A stretch of 64,000 nt of DNA from Pedobacter cryoconitis (GCF_003259615.1 NZ_QLLR01000029.1:1-64000), one strand, 5' to 3'. Counted from the stretch's first letter, positions 8,775-18,396 are shown. The notes: generated from the letters alone by a model not told the origin. Numbers and translations are program-made.

Positions 8775-10241
8775 TTCCGGTTTGCCGTTATTTTCCCGAT
8801 ATTGCTTTCTGAGTTTGCTATTCTTTTTCCCGTAAAGGAAATAGAAAACAATTCCGGCTGCCATCCAGATAAACAAACGTTCCCAGCTTTCAATAGGCAG
8901 GCCAGCCATTAAGCAAACACAGACTGCGATACCAAGAATTGGAATAAGGGGTACAAAAGGTACTTTGAATGATCTTGGGATTTCTGGATTTGTTCGTCTG
9001 AGAATGATTACTCCGAGTGCTACCAATGAAAAAGCAAATAAAGTCCCGATACTAACCATGTGACCCAAATCTGAAATTGGAACCAGGCCAGCCAGAAGAC
9101 CTACAAATACCAGGAAAAACAGGTTGCTTTTCCAAGGCGTTTTAAAGCGGGGATGAATATTACTGAAGAATTCAGGTAATAGTCCGTCTTTAGACATGCT
9201 GTAAAAAACACGTGATTGCCCTAATAACATGACTAAGATCACTGAAGTATAGCCGGCCAGAATAGCGATAATCAGTGCGCTGTTCAGAAAATGATAACCT
9301 GTAACAGCGAAAGCCGTGGCAGCAGGGCTTGCATCGCCTTTGAATACTGTGTAAGGAGCCAGGCCAGTCATCACATAAGAAAAGGCTACATATAATACGG
9401 TCGCCACCAATAAAGAACCAATAATACCAATAGGCATATCTTTTTGTGGATTTTTAGCTTCCTGAGCAGCGGTAGAAACTGCATCAAAACCAATAAAGCC
9501 GAAAAATACGACAGCTGCACCTCTAACAATTCCAGACCAACCAAAATGTCCGAATTCTCCTGTATTTTCTGGAATAAAGGGACTGTAATTAGCTGTATTG
9601 ATGAAAGACCAGCCCATTGCGATAAAGAGAAGAATAACACTTATTTTCAAAATTACCAGTAAGTTATTGATAGTCGCAGATTCCTGTGTTCCCTTGACTA
9701 AAACAAGGGAGAGAATAACAACGATAAAAACCGCTGGCAGATTGATAATACCTCCTTGTAACATTGTTCCATCGGCTAATTTAACGGGATCAAAAGGAGA
9801 ACTGGTTAACTTGGGCGGCAGGTGGATTTGTAGCTGCGCTAATAGTTTAATGGCATAACTGGACCAGCTTACCGCAACAGTGGCAGAGGCAAGCGCATAT
9901 TCAAGTACTAAATCCCAGCCGATAATCCAGGCCATAAATTCACCCAGTGTGGCATACGTATAGGTATAAGCAGAACCTGCTACTGGTATCATAGAGGCAT
10001 ATTCCGCGTAGCAGAGTGCACAAAATGCACAGGCTACACCCGCCAGAATAAAAGACAGGATAACTGCAGGGCCTGCATTTTCAGAAGCGACTATCCCGGT
10101 GAGCGAGAAAATGCCGGCTCCTACGATCGCACCAATGCCCAGTGCAACCAGATTATAAGGGCCTAATGTCCGGGTAAGCCCATTCTCACCTTTGTTTTCT
10201 TGTTCTTCTATAAGTAGTTTTATTGGTTTCTTGAAAAGCAT
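8769..10241 (-). CDS. APC family amino acid permease
   Basis: This 490-residue protein has about 12-13 transmembrane helices. The first helix carries the APC signature GIGAIVGAGIFSLTG, followed by YAEYASMIPVAGSAYTY, typical of cationic-amino-acid-type permeases (YfnA/CAT-like). It imports amino acids across the inner membrane, specificity unknown. The frame can be extended 18 codons upstream, but the ATG at 10241 (MLFKKPIKLLIEEQENK) matches relatives and lies downstream of a good promoter at 10293-10325. The stop overlaps the end of the opposing gene by 6 bp. Confidence 0.9.
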   Translation of the reverse strand: MLFKKPIKLLIEEQENKGENGLTRTLGPYNLVALGIGAIVGAGIFSLTGIVASENAGPAVILSFILAGVACAFCALCYAEYASMIPVAGSAYTYTYATLGEFMAWIIGWDLVLEYALASATVAVSWSSYAIKLLAQLQIHLPPKLTSSPFDPVKLADGTMLQGGIINLPAVFIVVILSLVLVKGTQESATINNLLVILKISVILLFIAMGWSFINTANYSPFIPENTGEFGHFGWSGIVRGAAVVFFGFIGFDAVSTAAQEAKNPQKDMPIGIIGSLLVATVLYVAFSYVMTGLAPYTVFKGDASPAATAFAVTGYHFLNSALIIAILAGYTSVILVMLLGQSRVFYSMSKDGLLPEFFSNIHPRFKTPWKSNLFFLVFVGLLAGLVPISDLGHMVSIGTLFAFSLVALGVIILRRTNPEIPRSFKVPFVPLIPILGIAVCVCLMAGLPIESWERLFIWMAAGIVFYFLYGKKNSKLRKQYRENNGKPEL

Positions 10242-10292
10242 AGCTAATTTTTGAAGGATTAACGCTTGTATAGTTAAATGGATTTCCGGCTG

Positions 10293-10325
10293 CAAATGTA
10301 TAAATAATATAATTAAACTACCAAA
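10293..10325 (-). promoter_or_regulatory. Bacteroidota-type promoter for the APC permease
   Basis: On the minus strand TTTG (10325-10322) is followed after 21 bp by TACATTTG (10300-10293), an exact match to the -33/-7 consensus TTTG and TAnnTTTG. Transcription should begin near 10286, giving a leader of about 45 nt before the ATG at 10241. Confidence 0.6.
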
Positions 10326-10333
10326 ATGGTAGT
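10317..10333. promoter_or_regulatory. Palindromic operator over the permease promoter
   Basis: ACTACCA and TGGTAGT form a perfect 7-bp inverted repeat with a 3-bp centre, lying across the -33 element of the permease promoter. A protein bound here would block polymerase, so it is a candidate repressor site. The regulator is unknown. Confidence 0.45.
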
Positions 10334-10425
10334 CTTTATTCTGGCGTTAAAATTGAGTAAGAAAGAAGGAGCAGGGTAACTGATTGTTTCAGACTTGTTG
10401 CGGATCTAATTAAGGCTACAAACCT

Positions 10426-12054
10426 ATGATGGAAAATCAGAAGAGAAAACTCAAAAGAACAGCGTCGCTCGTTAAAATATTGGCTAAATATGGATTTGAG
10501 GAATTATTTAATAGTTCGGGTAGTGAGGCCAGTCCAGACGATTCATCACTGACTGTTTATGAGCGGATTAGAATGACTTTGGAAGAGTTGGGACCAACTT
10601 ATGTGAAATTTGGTCAGGCCTTTAGCAGCAGAGAAGATTTACTGCCTAAAGAAATGATTGTGGAATTACAGAAATTGCAGGATAAAGTAGAGTCCAAACC
10701 TATGGATGTCAGAGGGTTGCTCCAAACGGATCTGGGTATTGATCCTGAAGAATTCTTTGCCCATATCGCCGATGAGCCCTTTGCTTCTGCTTCTATATCA
10801 CAGGTTTATAAAGCAGAATTGAAAAATGGTCAGCCTGTAATCCTGAAAATAAAGCGCCCCGGAATACGCGAAATGGTGGCTTCGGATATGTTGATCATGA
10901 AAGACATCGCCGGATTCTTAACCAGTTACAGTGAGGTGTTCCGTAAAATAAATCTCGTTGAGGTACTGGAGGCATTTGAGAAATCTATATTTCAGGAACT
11001 TTCCTTTTTGAATGAACTGGCTAACATTGAACGCTTTTCCAGAAACTTTAAAGGAAATGAAGCGATTTACCTGGCTGATGCTTATCCTGAGTTATCTAAT
11101 GATAATATCCTGTGTATGGAATTTATAGCAGGGGTTAAAATAACAGATAAGCAAGGTATTGTTGCTATGGGATTGAGTCCGGAGAAAATTACGCATAGTG
11201 GTCTTGATCTTTATTTGACACAGGTATTGGAGCATGGTTTCTTCCATGCAGATCCTCATCCGGGAAATCTTCTGGTGCTGCAAAGCGGACAGATTGCTTT
11301 TATAGATTTTGGGTCTATGGGCAGTATGATGCCTACAGAGAAGGTAATGCTGGAAGATTTTGTTTCTTATTTTATGGCGCAGGATGCCAGAAGATTAATC
11401 GCCACTATGAAGAAAATGGCGATACGGTTTAATGTGGCCGATGAAAGTAAACTGGAAAGAGATATACATGAGTTTTTTAATTTGCTGGATGGTGTTTCTT
11501 TGGAGCAAATGGATATTAAGGAAGTACTGAGTAAGTTTTCGGCTATTCTGAATAACAATGAAATTTTGATGCCTGATCATCTTTACCTGTTAGTTCGTGG
11601 AATTGTATTAATTGAAGGAATTGGCAGGGCACTTGTACCTGACTTGAATATTCTGGATAGTTTACGCCCTTATATTTTAAAGATTGCTTTTCGGAGACTG
11701 AGCCCTGAGGAATTGAAGAAGAGTGGTTTAAAGCTTTTAAGGACACTAACCGAGGCTTTGAAAACTATGCCTGATGATGTACAGTCCATTATCAGCAAGC
11801 TGAATAGTGGAGATTTAAAAGTTGTACAGGAAGTGAAGGATTTACCTGCTTTTAAAACAACAATAGAACGTGGGATGTCCAACCTTGGTTTGAGTGTCTT
11901 TATGTCTGCGTTATTGATCACTTCCGCTATCCTGATCCTTGCAGATAAACCCCCTAAATTTGATGGAATACCAGTCTTGGCCTTGGGTGGATTGGCCATC
12001 AGCCTTATTGTGGGCGTGATCATTCTGGTATCGGCAGTTTTTAAAAGGAAATGA
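10426..12054 (+). CDS. ABC1/AarF/UbiB-family atypical kinase
   Basis: The protein has 542 residues. Diagnostic family features are the KxGQ motif in GPTYVKFGQ (K61-Q64), the alanine/serine-rich loop FASASISQVYKAEL, HADPHPGN (274-281) and the metal-binding DFG (294-296). Two transmembrane helices close the protein (about 480-500 and 515-535), as in UbiB. In ubiquinone makers the family supports quinone synthesis. Bacteroidota normally use menaquinone, so a role in isoprenoid-lipid handling is only inferred. Start ATG 10426; a second ATG follows immediately. Confidence 0.88.
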   Translation: MMENQKRKLKRTASLVKILAKYGFEELFNSSGSEASPDDSSLTVYERIRMTLEELGPTYVKFGQAFSSREDLLPKEMIVELQKLQDKVESKPMDVRGLLQTDLGIDPEEFFAHIADEPFASASISQVYKAELKNGQPVILKIKRPGIREMVASDMLIMKDIAGFLTSYSEVFRKINLVEVLEAFEKSIFQELSFLNELANIERFSRNFKGNEAIYLADAYPELSNDNILCMEFIAGVKITDKQGIVAMGLSPEKITHSGLDLYLTQVLEHGFFHADPHPGNLLVLQSGQIAFIDFGSMGSMMPTEKVMLEDFVSYFMAQDARRLIATMKKMAIRFNVADESKLERDIHEFFNLLDGVSLEQMDIKEVLSKFSAILNNNEILMPDHLYLLVRGIVLIEGIGRALVPDLNILDSLRPYILKIAFRRLSPEELKKSGLKLLRTLTEALKTMPDDVQSIISKLNSGDLKVVQEVKDLPAFKTTIERGMSNLGLSVFMSALLITSAILILADKPPKFDGIPVLALGGLAISLIVGVIILVSAVFKRK

Positions 12055-12095
12055 TCTTGCTGTATTGCTATGGGTTATTATTCCTGCAGATTTAA

Positions 12096-13283
12096 TTAAT
12101 GATAGAAAATTTCAAAGTCTTTTTCAGTATAATATTCAGGTAATTTCCTGTGATTGATTAAATGGGCAGCTACTCCTCCAATTGCATCAGAACACATTGC
12201 TGAATAGCCGTTACAGCCGCTTGCTATATATAATCCGGGTTGATTACTTTCCCCGATATATGGCCTTCCGTGTACTGAACGATTGATAATGCAGCGTTTG
12301 GTCAGGTATTCAATAGGTTCAATATTTGGTAATATCTTTAAGAGTGCTTGCTTTAATCTATTGATAAATTGATCACTGTTTCCTTTTCTGAACCAATGCT
12401 GTACCTGCTCAATGTGATCAAAGTAAATGTCTTCAGGCAGATTGCATCCCATTTTTATATAATAATGCCCATTTGGATATTGAACTGGCTGAATCAGATA
12501 TATTCCTTCAGTGACTGTATTATCAATTTCATAAAGTAGTGAAGGAAGGTTTGTGAGTTCTGATGCCTGTTCAGGGGTCACCTTTGCTAACAGAATAATT
12601 TCATTTTTTATCTGCAAATCTAGTTTCTGGGCAATCAGGTTATGAAAATTCACAAATGATCCGGCAGCCAGCAATATTTTGGGAGCCTGGTAAGTATGGC
12701 CTTCCTGTGAGGTAATTATATAGCCGCGTTTATGGTAGGTAATGTCTAAAATAGTATCCTTTAAATTCACCCCATGCTGCTGTTTGAAAATTTCTAATTG
12801 TGCTTTCAACAGCAATCTGGGATTGATCAGGCCTGAGGGTGATTGCTCTGATAGACCTTGTGCGTTCTGAGGAAAACTATACGCACTAAAATCCGAAGCA
12901 AGTTCTGAACCATTGGCATAAGCTGTATAATCGAGGTTAAACTGGCTGGCCAGGTAAGCTGCTTTATTTAGATATTCATCTCTTCCTTCCGGATTCACAT
13001 ATAAACAGCCAACTGGGTTGTGAAATTGTATACCGCTTTGTTCCTGTATGGCATGGTATTGTTTAACGGAGTCCAGATTCAAGCGTGTCCATACTTTATC
13101 CTTCCCGATCAGCCGCTGTACACGTGCCTGGTCATAATGACTTGCAAAAACTGTGGATTTATCATAATCGGAAGGTTCATCCGGACCTATAATTGCAATT
13201 CTTTTGTTTTTGAATGATAAATACTTAGCTGCCGCTGATCCAACCAGTCCTTTACCAATAACAATAATATCAAAGTCTTTCAT
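12096..13283 (-). CDS. FAD-dependent amine/amino-acid oxidoreductase (DAO family)
   Basis: This 395-residue protein begins with a Rossmann FAD site (FDIIVIGKGLVGSAAAKYL, with GxGxxG). It ends with the DAO-family C-terminal signature GLYIASGCNGYSAMCSDAIG, which contacts FAD. Overall it resembles monomeric sarcosine oxidase and related N-methyl amino acid oxidases. Substrate is unknown. No signal peptide is seen, so it is cytosolic. It is monocistronic, converging on the ABC1-kinase gene with a 41-bp gap. Confidence 0.8.
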   Translation of the reverse strand: MKDFDIIVIGKGLVGSAAAKYLSFKNKRIAIIGPDEPSDYDKSTVFASHYDQARVQRLIGKDKVWTRLNLDSVKQYHAIQEQSGIQFHNPVGCLYVNPEGRDEYLNKAAYLASQFNLDYTAYANGSELASDFSAYSFPQNAQGLSEQSPSGLINPRLLLKAQLEIFKQQHGVNLKDTILDITYHKRGYIITSQEGHTYQAPKILLAAGSFVNFHNLIAQKLDLQIKNEIILLAKVTPEQASELTNLPSLLYEIDNTVTEGIYLIQPVQYPNGHYYIKMGCNLPEDIYFDHIEQVQHWFRKGNSDQFINRLKQALLKILPNIEPIEYLTKRCIINRSVHGRPYIGESNQPGLYIASGCNGYSAMCSDAIGGVAAHLINHRKLPEYYTEKDFEIFYH

Positions 13284-13307
13284 GCTATTCTTGAATTAAC
13301 AAATCAA

Positions 13308-13433
13308 ATGGTTATGAAATATAAGGATTTAGGAAGCATAAAAAGGAAATTCCGGAGAAGAATGGAGCGGTTAATCCGACAAAAACAATATGGCTCTTCC
13401 AGTGTTATGTTTAGCAATGAAATTGAGATATGA
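13308..13433 (+). CDS. Possible 41-residue basic protein
   Basis: A short frame from ATG 13308 (second ATG at 13314) to TGA encodes a very basic N-terminal half (SIKRKFRRRMERLIRQKQYG) and an acidic end. It fills the otherwise empty space between the divergent oxidoreductase and PAS-kinase genes. There is no clear ribosome site or promoter, so it may be chance. Confidence 0.22.
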   Translation: MVMKYKDLGSIKRKFRRRMERLIRQKQYGSSSVMFSNEIEI

Positions 13434-13565
13434 GAAGAAAGCAGTTCGCTAAATCTGTGGGTAAGGGAACCCTCAGAGATTTCATAGCCTGGGTTTTATG
13501 TATTTATACTTTCGTTTGCCAAAGGAACCTTATCTTTGACAGATTATCTAAAACTACCTTTTTTG

Positions 13566-15599
13566 ATGATTCCTTCCAATGAACAACTTTTTCAATCTGT
13601 ATTTAATTATGCCACAATGCCAATGTTTGTGGTCAATACTGATTTTATCATAATTGCGCACAATAAGCAGCATAAAATAATAAGTAATACGCTTGATCAG
13701 GATATAATAGGTGTTAATGTGGGTACCGCATTTGAGTCTTTAACACCTGCTGAAGCCTTAACCTTGCTGATGGATAATTTAATGTTATCAAAGAATAGCA
13801 AAGAGGTTATACAATTACCTTCTTTTCATTTTGTATCTCTTGCGCCAGTAAATGATGAAACTGAGAATATCTGGCGGATAGAAATTGTGCCAGTTTTAAA
13901 CGATGCTCAGGAAGTAGATTATTTATTGACGATATGGCATGCTGCTTATCTTCCTTTAGAAATTTTGCCCGCTGCCCAAATCAAGCTTAATGAGGAACTG
14001 GCAGCAACAGGTGAACAAATTGAAGCCGGCACAGAACAACTCGAAAATGCTGTTGAAGAATTAGAAGCAATTAATGATGAATTGACGCAGACACAGGAAG
14101 AGCTGAATAAATTGAGTCAGGAATTAGAAGAAAAAGAAAATCTTGATGCGGATCAGCATGCGGATAAGAGACAAGAGGTGGAGAGTCAGCGGGACAGGCT
14201 TAAGAGATTCTTAATGCAGGCTCCTGCAGGAATTTGTGTATTAGATGGCCCTGAATTTGTTTTTGAACTGGTTAATCCTTCTTTCCAGGAATTATTCCCT
14301 AACCGTGATCTGCTTGGGAAAACTTTTGTAACCGCTTTGCCTGAAATCAAAGGGCAGCTGATGTGGGAAATTTTGCAGGAAGTATATGCCACGGGAGAGG
14401 CTTTCCAGGGAAGTGAAATGCTTATTCCACTTGCAAATGAAGAGACTGGTAATGCTGAAGAACGTTATTTCAATTTTATCTATCAGGCGCGTTTTGATTC
14501 GGCTGGAAAAATAGATGGCATATTATTGTTTGTCTATGAAGTTACAGATATGGTTTTAGTACGGCTTGAAGTAGAAGAAAATGAACAGCGGTTCCGTTTG
14601 CTGCTCAATGCAATTCCACAAATTGCCTGGACGAATACTGTAGAGGGGGAAATCAATTTTTACAACGAGCAGTGGTATAGTTATACGGGGATGGATGCTG
14701 ATGAAAATCAACGTATGGCTTTAAGGCAGATGATGCACCCTGAGGATTTGAAAAACCACGTTGAAAAGTTTAAAGCGATTCTGGCCAGCGAAGATAGCGG
14801 ACATTATGAGACGCGTTTAAAGGATGAAGATGGAGGGTACAAATGGTACCTGATACGGATGCAGCCTATTAAAGATGACGAAGATATTGTTTTGCTCTGG
14901 ATTGGGACGGCAACTGATATTAATGATCTTAAAATCTTGCAACAGCAAAAAGATGACTTTATCAGTATTGCCAGCCATGAATTGAAAACTCCGGTAGCTT
15001 CTTTGAAGGCTTCTATGCAGTTATTGGACCGGATGAAACATAATTCTTCTGAAAAGATGCAAAGTCTGATAGGTTTGGCCGGTAAAAGTGTAGATAAGGT
15101 GAGTGGCTTAATTGATAGTTTGCTTGATTCGAATCAGCTGGCAGAAGGAGGAGTTCCACTTCATAAAACGTTATTTAATTTATCTGAACTGATTGACAGT
15201 TGTGCTGAACAGGTATTCAGAGGTGATCAAAGTCATCTTATAATTACCGGGGAAAAGGATTTAAGGGTTAATGCGGATCAGGAAAGGATAGAGCAGGTTA
15301 TCATTAATATGCTGACAAATGCAGTTAAATATGCTCCGGGTTCAAAAGATATTATTATAAATCTTGAAAAGATAAGTGACACGGTTAAGGTATCTGTTAT
15401 TGATAAAGGACCTGGTATTCCTGCAGAAAAAACCCCTTATTTGTTTGATCGCTATTATAGAGTGGAAGAGTCCAGACAACCTGGTTTAGGCTTAGGACTT
15501 TATATTTGTGCAGAGATTATTGCTAAGCATGAAGGAAAAATAGGTGCAGATAGTGAAGTAGGAGTAGGCAGCACTTTCTGGTTTATTTTACCGCTTTAG
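13566..15599 (+). CDS. PAS-domain sensor histidine kinase (orphan)
   Basis: The protein has 677 residues from the ATG at 13566; the frame can extend to a TTG at 13536. Order: a PAS-like region (5-120), a glutamate-rich coiled coil (about 135-200, ELEAINDELTQTQEELNK), a PAS (about 205-330), and a third PAS (about 340-455). Then come HisKA with ASHELKTP (His471) and HATPase with N box NMLTNAVKYAP, G1 DKGPGIP and G2 GLGLGLYI. No transmembrane helix is visible, so it should sense a cytosolic cue such as redox or a small ligand. No response regulator is adjacent on its strand. It has a paralogue at 27532. Confidence 0.9.
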   Translation: MIPSNEQLFQSVFNYATMPMFVVNTDFIIIAHNKQHKIISNTLDQDIIGVNVGTAFESLTPAEALTLLMDNLMLSKNSKEVIQLPSFHFVSLAPVNDETENIWRIEIVPVLNDAQEVDYLLTIWHAAYLPLEILPAAQIKLNEELAATGEQIEAGTEQLENAVEELEAINDELTQTQEELNKLSQELEEKENLDADQHADKRQEVESQRDRLKRFLMQAPAGICVLDGPEFVFELVNPSFQELFPNRDLLGKTFVTALPEIKGQLMWEILQEVYATGEAFQGSEMLIPLANEETGNAEERYFNFIYQARFDSAGKIDGILLFVYEVTDMVLVRLEVEENEQRFRLLLNAIPQIAWTNTVEGEINFYNEQWYSYTGMDADENQRMALRQMMHPEDLKNHVEKFKAILASEDSGHYETRLKDEDGGYKWYLIRMQPIKDDEDIVLLWIGTATDINDLKILQQQKDDFISIASHELKTPVASLKASMQLLDRMKHNSSEKMQSLIGLAGKSVDKVSGLIDSLLDSNQLAEGGVPLHKTLFNLSELIDSCAEQVFRGDQSHLIITGEKDLRVNADQERIEQVIINMLTNAVKYAPGSKDIIINLEKISDTVKVSVIDKGPGIPAEKTPYLFDRYYRVEESRQPGLGLGLYICAEIIAKHEGKIGADSEVGVGSTFWFILPL

Positions 15600-15622
15600 T
15601 TCTTATAATTCTGATTTAAGCT

Positions 15623-15698
15623 TCAAATCCAGAATTAGCCATCAAAACCTGAATTAGTCTTCAAATCTAAAATTAATTGTCAAATTCCGAATGGATTG
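15623..15698. repeat. Four diverged 19-bp tandem repeats
   Basis: TCAAA recurs at 15623, 15642, 15661 and 15680, exactly 19 bp apart. The units follow a loose TCAAAnCCnGAATTAGnnn pattern. The array lies just after the stop of the PAS-kinase gene in a 228-bp non-coding space. The period is not a multiple of three, so it is not degraded coding sequence of a peptide repeat. Confidence 0.6.
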
Positions 15699-15827
15699 TC
15701 AGCAGTTCCTGATAGTATGGTTTCAGCGTTGCCGGTGCGTTTTTGATAATAGCCATTCTTGCCCTGTGATTTCGACTAAGATATAAAAATAATTTACCGG
15801 TAATTATTCAAGGGGGAAAATTAGTTC

Positions 15828-16583
15828 TTAAATATCAAAAATATCTTTTAATGCGGGGCCAAAAGTCCTGCCTGAATTGAGTTTAGTACTTTCAACATCA
15901 TTCATGATAAAAAAGAATGCACCATTAAAGCCTCTTTTTATCTCTTTGATTAAATCAGAATTGATAATTGTACTTCTGTTGATTCTGACAAATTGATCTG
16001 GTAGCTTTTCTGCCAGTGCAGTGATTGTAAAATCAGTCAGGCTTCTTTTACCGTCTATAGTATTTAAAAAGACATACTTCTCTTCTGCATCAATATAGAC
16101 CAGATCCTGGATCTTGATTAACAGAATTCTATCACCAATTTTAACAGTCAGCGTTTTAATCTCCTTTTTAATCTTTAGCTGGCGCATCAATAGGTCCAGA
16201 GGTATGGTATAATCAAGCGCTTGCTGTTGTGTTTGTAGTCTGTTCACTGCTTTTGCCAATCTTTCATCTTCAATCGGCTTTAATAAATAATCGACAGATT
16301 CTTCTTCAAAAGCCTTGACCGCATATTGATCGTAAGCAGTTGTAAAGATTACTTTGGGTGGTTTGGCCAGACGGCTTAACATTTCAAAGCCATTCAGGAC
16401 TGGCATTTCTATGTCGAGAAATACCAGGTCCGGATTAAGTTTTTCTATTTGCTGTAAACCTTCGGCTCCATTTGCTGCTTCTCCAATAATATGAATGCAG
16501 TCATGGACAGCAAGCAGCCGTTTAAGCCTCTTCCTTGCCAGTTCTTCATCGTCTATGATAATGGTGTTCCACTGCTTAGCCAT
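15828..16583 (-). CDS. LytTR-family response regulator
   Basis: This 251-residue protein has a receiver domain at 5-120, with the acidic pair D11-D12, phosphoacceptor D57 in DLVFLDIEMP and a conserved lysine in DYLLKPIEDE. A C-terminal LytTR DNA-binding domain covers about 150-250 (KIGDRILLIKIQDLVYIDAE and FVRINRSTIINSDLI). LytTR proteins bind direct repeats upstream of target promoters. Its start overlaps the end of the kinase gene by 8 bp, so the two are translationally coupled. It is the last gene of a four-gene operon. Confidence 0.93.
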   Translation of the reverse strand: MAKQWNTIIIDDEELARKRLKRLLAVHDCIHIIGEAANGAEGLQQIEKLNPDLVFLDIEMPVLNGFEMLSRLAKPPKVIFTTAYDQYAVKAFEEESVDYLLKPIEDERLAKAVNRLQTQQQALDYTIPLDLLMRQLKIKKEIKTLTVKIGDRILLIKIQDLVYIDAEEKYVFLNTIDGKRSLTDFTITALAEKLPDQFVRINRSTIINSDLIKEIKRGFNGAFFFIMNDVESTKLNSGRTFGPALKDIFDI

Positions 16584-17676
16584 GTGTAAAAGGAATGATA
16601 ATTTTTATTTGTTTTATGGGGTTGTTCAGGATTTGTACTTCATAATCACTACCGTAAAGCAGCTGTAGCTTTTCATAAGTACTTTGCAGACCGTATCCAG
16701 TTTCGAGTTCTTCAGGAAAAGGAATACCGTTATCGATCACAGCAATTATAATTTTATCTGTTTTTTGTATTTCAACACGTAAAAGGGCATGGTCGGCTAC
16801 ATTTTTCAGTCCATGCTTCAGTGCATTTTCTACCAGCGGCTGAATCAGAAAACGGGGAATTTTATCATTTGATAGTTCTTCATCAACTGCAATTACAAAG
16901 TCGATACGGTCACCGAATCTTACCCTTTCAATATCCAGATAAGTACTTACAATCTCCATTTCTTCCTGAACGGTAACCAGGCTCTCCTGATTTTGATTGA
17001 TACTGTATCTGAAGAGTTTGGAAAGCTGAATAGTCATGCGCTCAGCTCTGTCAGGATCTTCATGTATTAAACTGGCAATCGCGTTCAAAGAATTATATAA
17101 AAAATGAGGGTTGATCTTAGATTGAAGGGTAGCCAGCTCTGCCTCGGTTTTCATTTGATTGAGCTTCAGAAGATTCATGTTTTTCTCCCTTAGCTTCGCA
17201 TTCATATTACTTTTTTGCGAAGTGTAGACTTTGATAACCGTACAGACAATGACCACTACTACGATACTGAACCTGGCATCTTCAAGGTGTAAGAAATGGT
17301 ATTCCTGCTGAAAGAGCCATGCTCTGATCAGGTATATCATTTCTATAGCGATCAGCATCCCAAGGATACTTGACAGATAATAGACGACCAGGAACAACCA
17401 TCCTTTTCCACTACCAAGTTTCATGATCTTCTGAGAAACGAATATGGTATTGACGATGCAAAAGGCAATGACCGTACTAAATAAAACCTGGTAAATAAGA
17501 CCTCTTGTGCCAATCCATTGTCCTTTGAATGCGCTGATCAATAAGCAAAGTGCTATGCCTACTCCAATTCCAACAGGGATATTATAAAGATTTAATCTCA
17601 GCCAGCTAATAGAGCTGAAATTGTTCAGGCTTTTTTCCTGATATTGATCCTGATCGCAGTTATCTGATATTTTCAT
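16576..17676 (-). CDS. LytS/YehU-type membrane sensor histidine kinase
   Basis: The protein has 366 residues. Four to five hydrophobic helices in residues 30-150 are followed by a short coiled linker and a His_kinase domain with the phospho-site INPHFLYNSLNAIASL (His191). The C-terminal ATPase has QPLVENALKHGL and an ETGYGLQSTYEKL G box. This class pairs with LytTR regulators, and the partner overlaps its 3' end. Few sensory residues are exposed outside, so it may sense the membrane or a partner protein. It lies 1 bp after the repeat-protein gene. Confidence 0.92.
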   Translation of the reverse strand: MKISDNCDQDQYQEKSLNNFSSISWLRLNLYNIPVGIGVGIALCLLISAFKGQWIGTRGLIYQVLFSTVIAFCIVNTIFVSQKIMKLGSGKGWLFLVVYYLSSILGMLIAIEMIYLIRAWLFQQEYHFLHLEDARFSIVVVVIVCTVIKVYTSQKSNMNAKLREKNMNLLKLNQMKTEAELATLQSKINPHFLYNSLNAIASLIHEDPDRAERMTIQLSKLFRYSINQNQESLVTVQEEMEIVSTYLDIERVRFGDRIDFVIAVDEELSNDKIPRFLIQPLVENALKHGLKNVADHALLRVEIQKTDKIIIAVIDNGIPFPEELETGYGLQSTYEKLQLLYGSDYEVQILNNPIKQIKIIIPFTHG

Positions 17677-17677
17677 C

Positions 17678-18325
17678 TTATTTACATTGTGCTAATAATG
17701 CTTTGGCAGATTCTGCTCCCCAGTTAGGGTCTATAGTATTTGCGGGCTTAAATATAGCAAATTTTGCTATTGCTGATTCTAAAAGTGATTTAGCTTTTAC
17801 TTTTCCACCGCCGAAAGCCTCGGGTGTGTAAAATACGTCCTGACCTCTGATAAAATAGATACGTGGATTTTCTGGATTAAGTGTCGCAGCTTTTTCCAAT
17901 GATCCCGCAGATTCGCCTATAAGATACATTCTTGTACGAGGATCAACAGACATTTTCATAAATTGCAGCGCACCTTTTAAAGCATAAATCTCACTATTAT
18001 TTGAAGATAGGGCATCGGCTTTGTCAATTTCCAGCAGTGCTTTATCCCAATATTGATCTTTCAATTCTTTATCGGCTGTCATGTATCCCGCATAAAGATT
18101 ACAATACGCCGCGTAATAAGAAGGAAGCCATTCTTTAGTTTCCACCGCAGCAATGCGCTCAAAGTGATTCTCGGCTTTGAGGTAATCTTCAGCTCCTTTA
18201 GCATTGGCAATCAGTTCTAAGCCACTTTTTGTAGCTTGTATAAATTTAGGACCGGCATTTTGCGCAAAGCTGTTGAAGCTGATCAGAACAAGGAGTAAGG
18301 TGATTGATTTCATTAAAGTTTTCAT
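17678..18325 (-). CDS. Secreted TPR-like protein
   Basis: The protein has 215 residues with a signal peptide at 1-21 (cleavage after SFA before QN). The mature part is all-helical with TPR-like spacing (AEDYLKAENHFERIAAVE, DQYWDKALLEIDKADALSSN, AGSLEKAATLNPENPRIYF). TPR proteins scaffold other proteins, so it may link the outer-membrane receptor encoded upstream to the LytS-type kinase encoded just downstream. That link is inferred from gene order only. Confidence 0.75.
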   Translation of the reverse strand: MKTLMKSITLLLVLISFNSFAQNAGPKFIQATKSGLELIANAKGAEDYLKAENHFERIAAVETKEWLPSYYAAYCNLYAGYMTADKELKDQYWDKALLEIDKADALSSNNSEIYALKGALQFMKMSVDPRTRMYLIGESAGSLEKAATLNPENPRIYFIRGQDVFYTPEAFGGGKVKAKSLLESAIAKFAIFKPANTIDPNWGAESAKALLAQCK

Positions 18326-18396
18326 GATGATTTGTTTTTATGTATGGTTTAAAATGATTGGTTTTAAAGTTTATAGGTTTTATTTGAGCTGTTTGT

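Noticed and set aside
13442-13520. Possible riboswitch or leader fold before the PAS kinase
   Set aside because: A short inverted stretch (AACCCTCAGAGATTTCA region) is seen but does not match any riboswitch core I know and lacks conserved loops.
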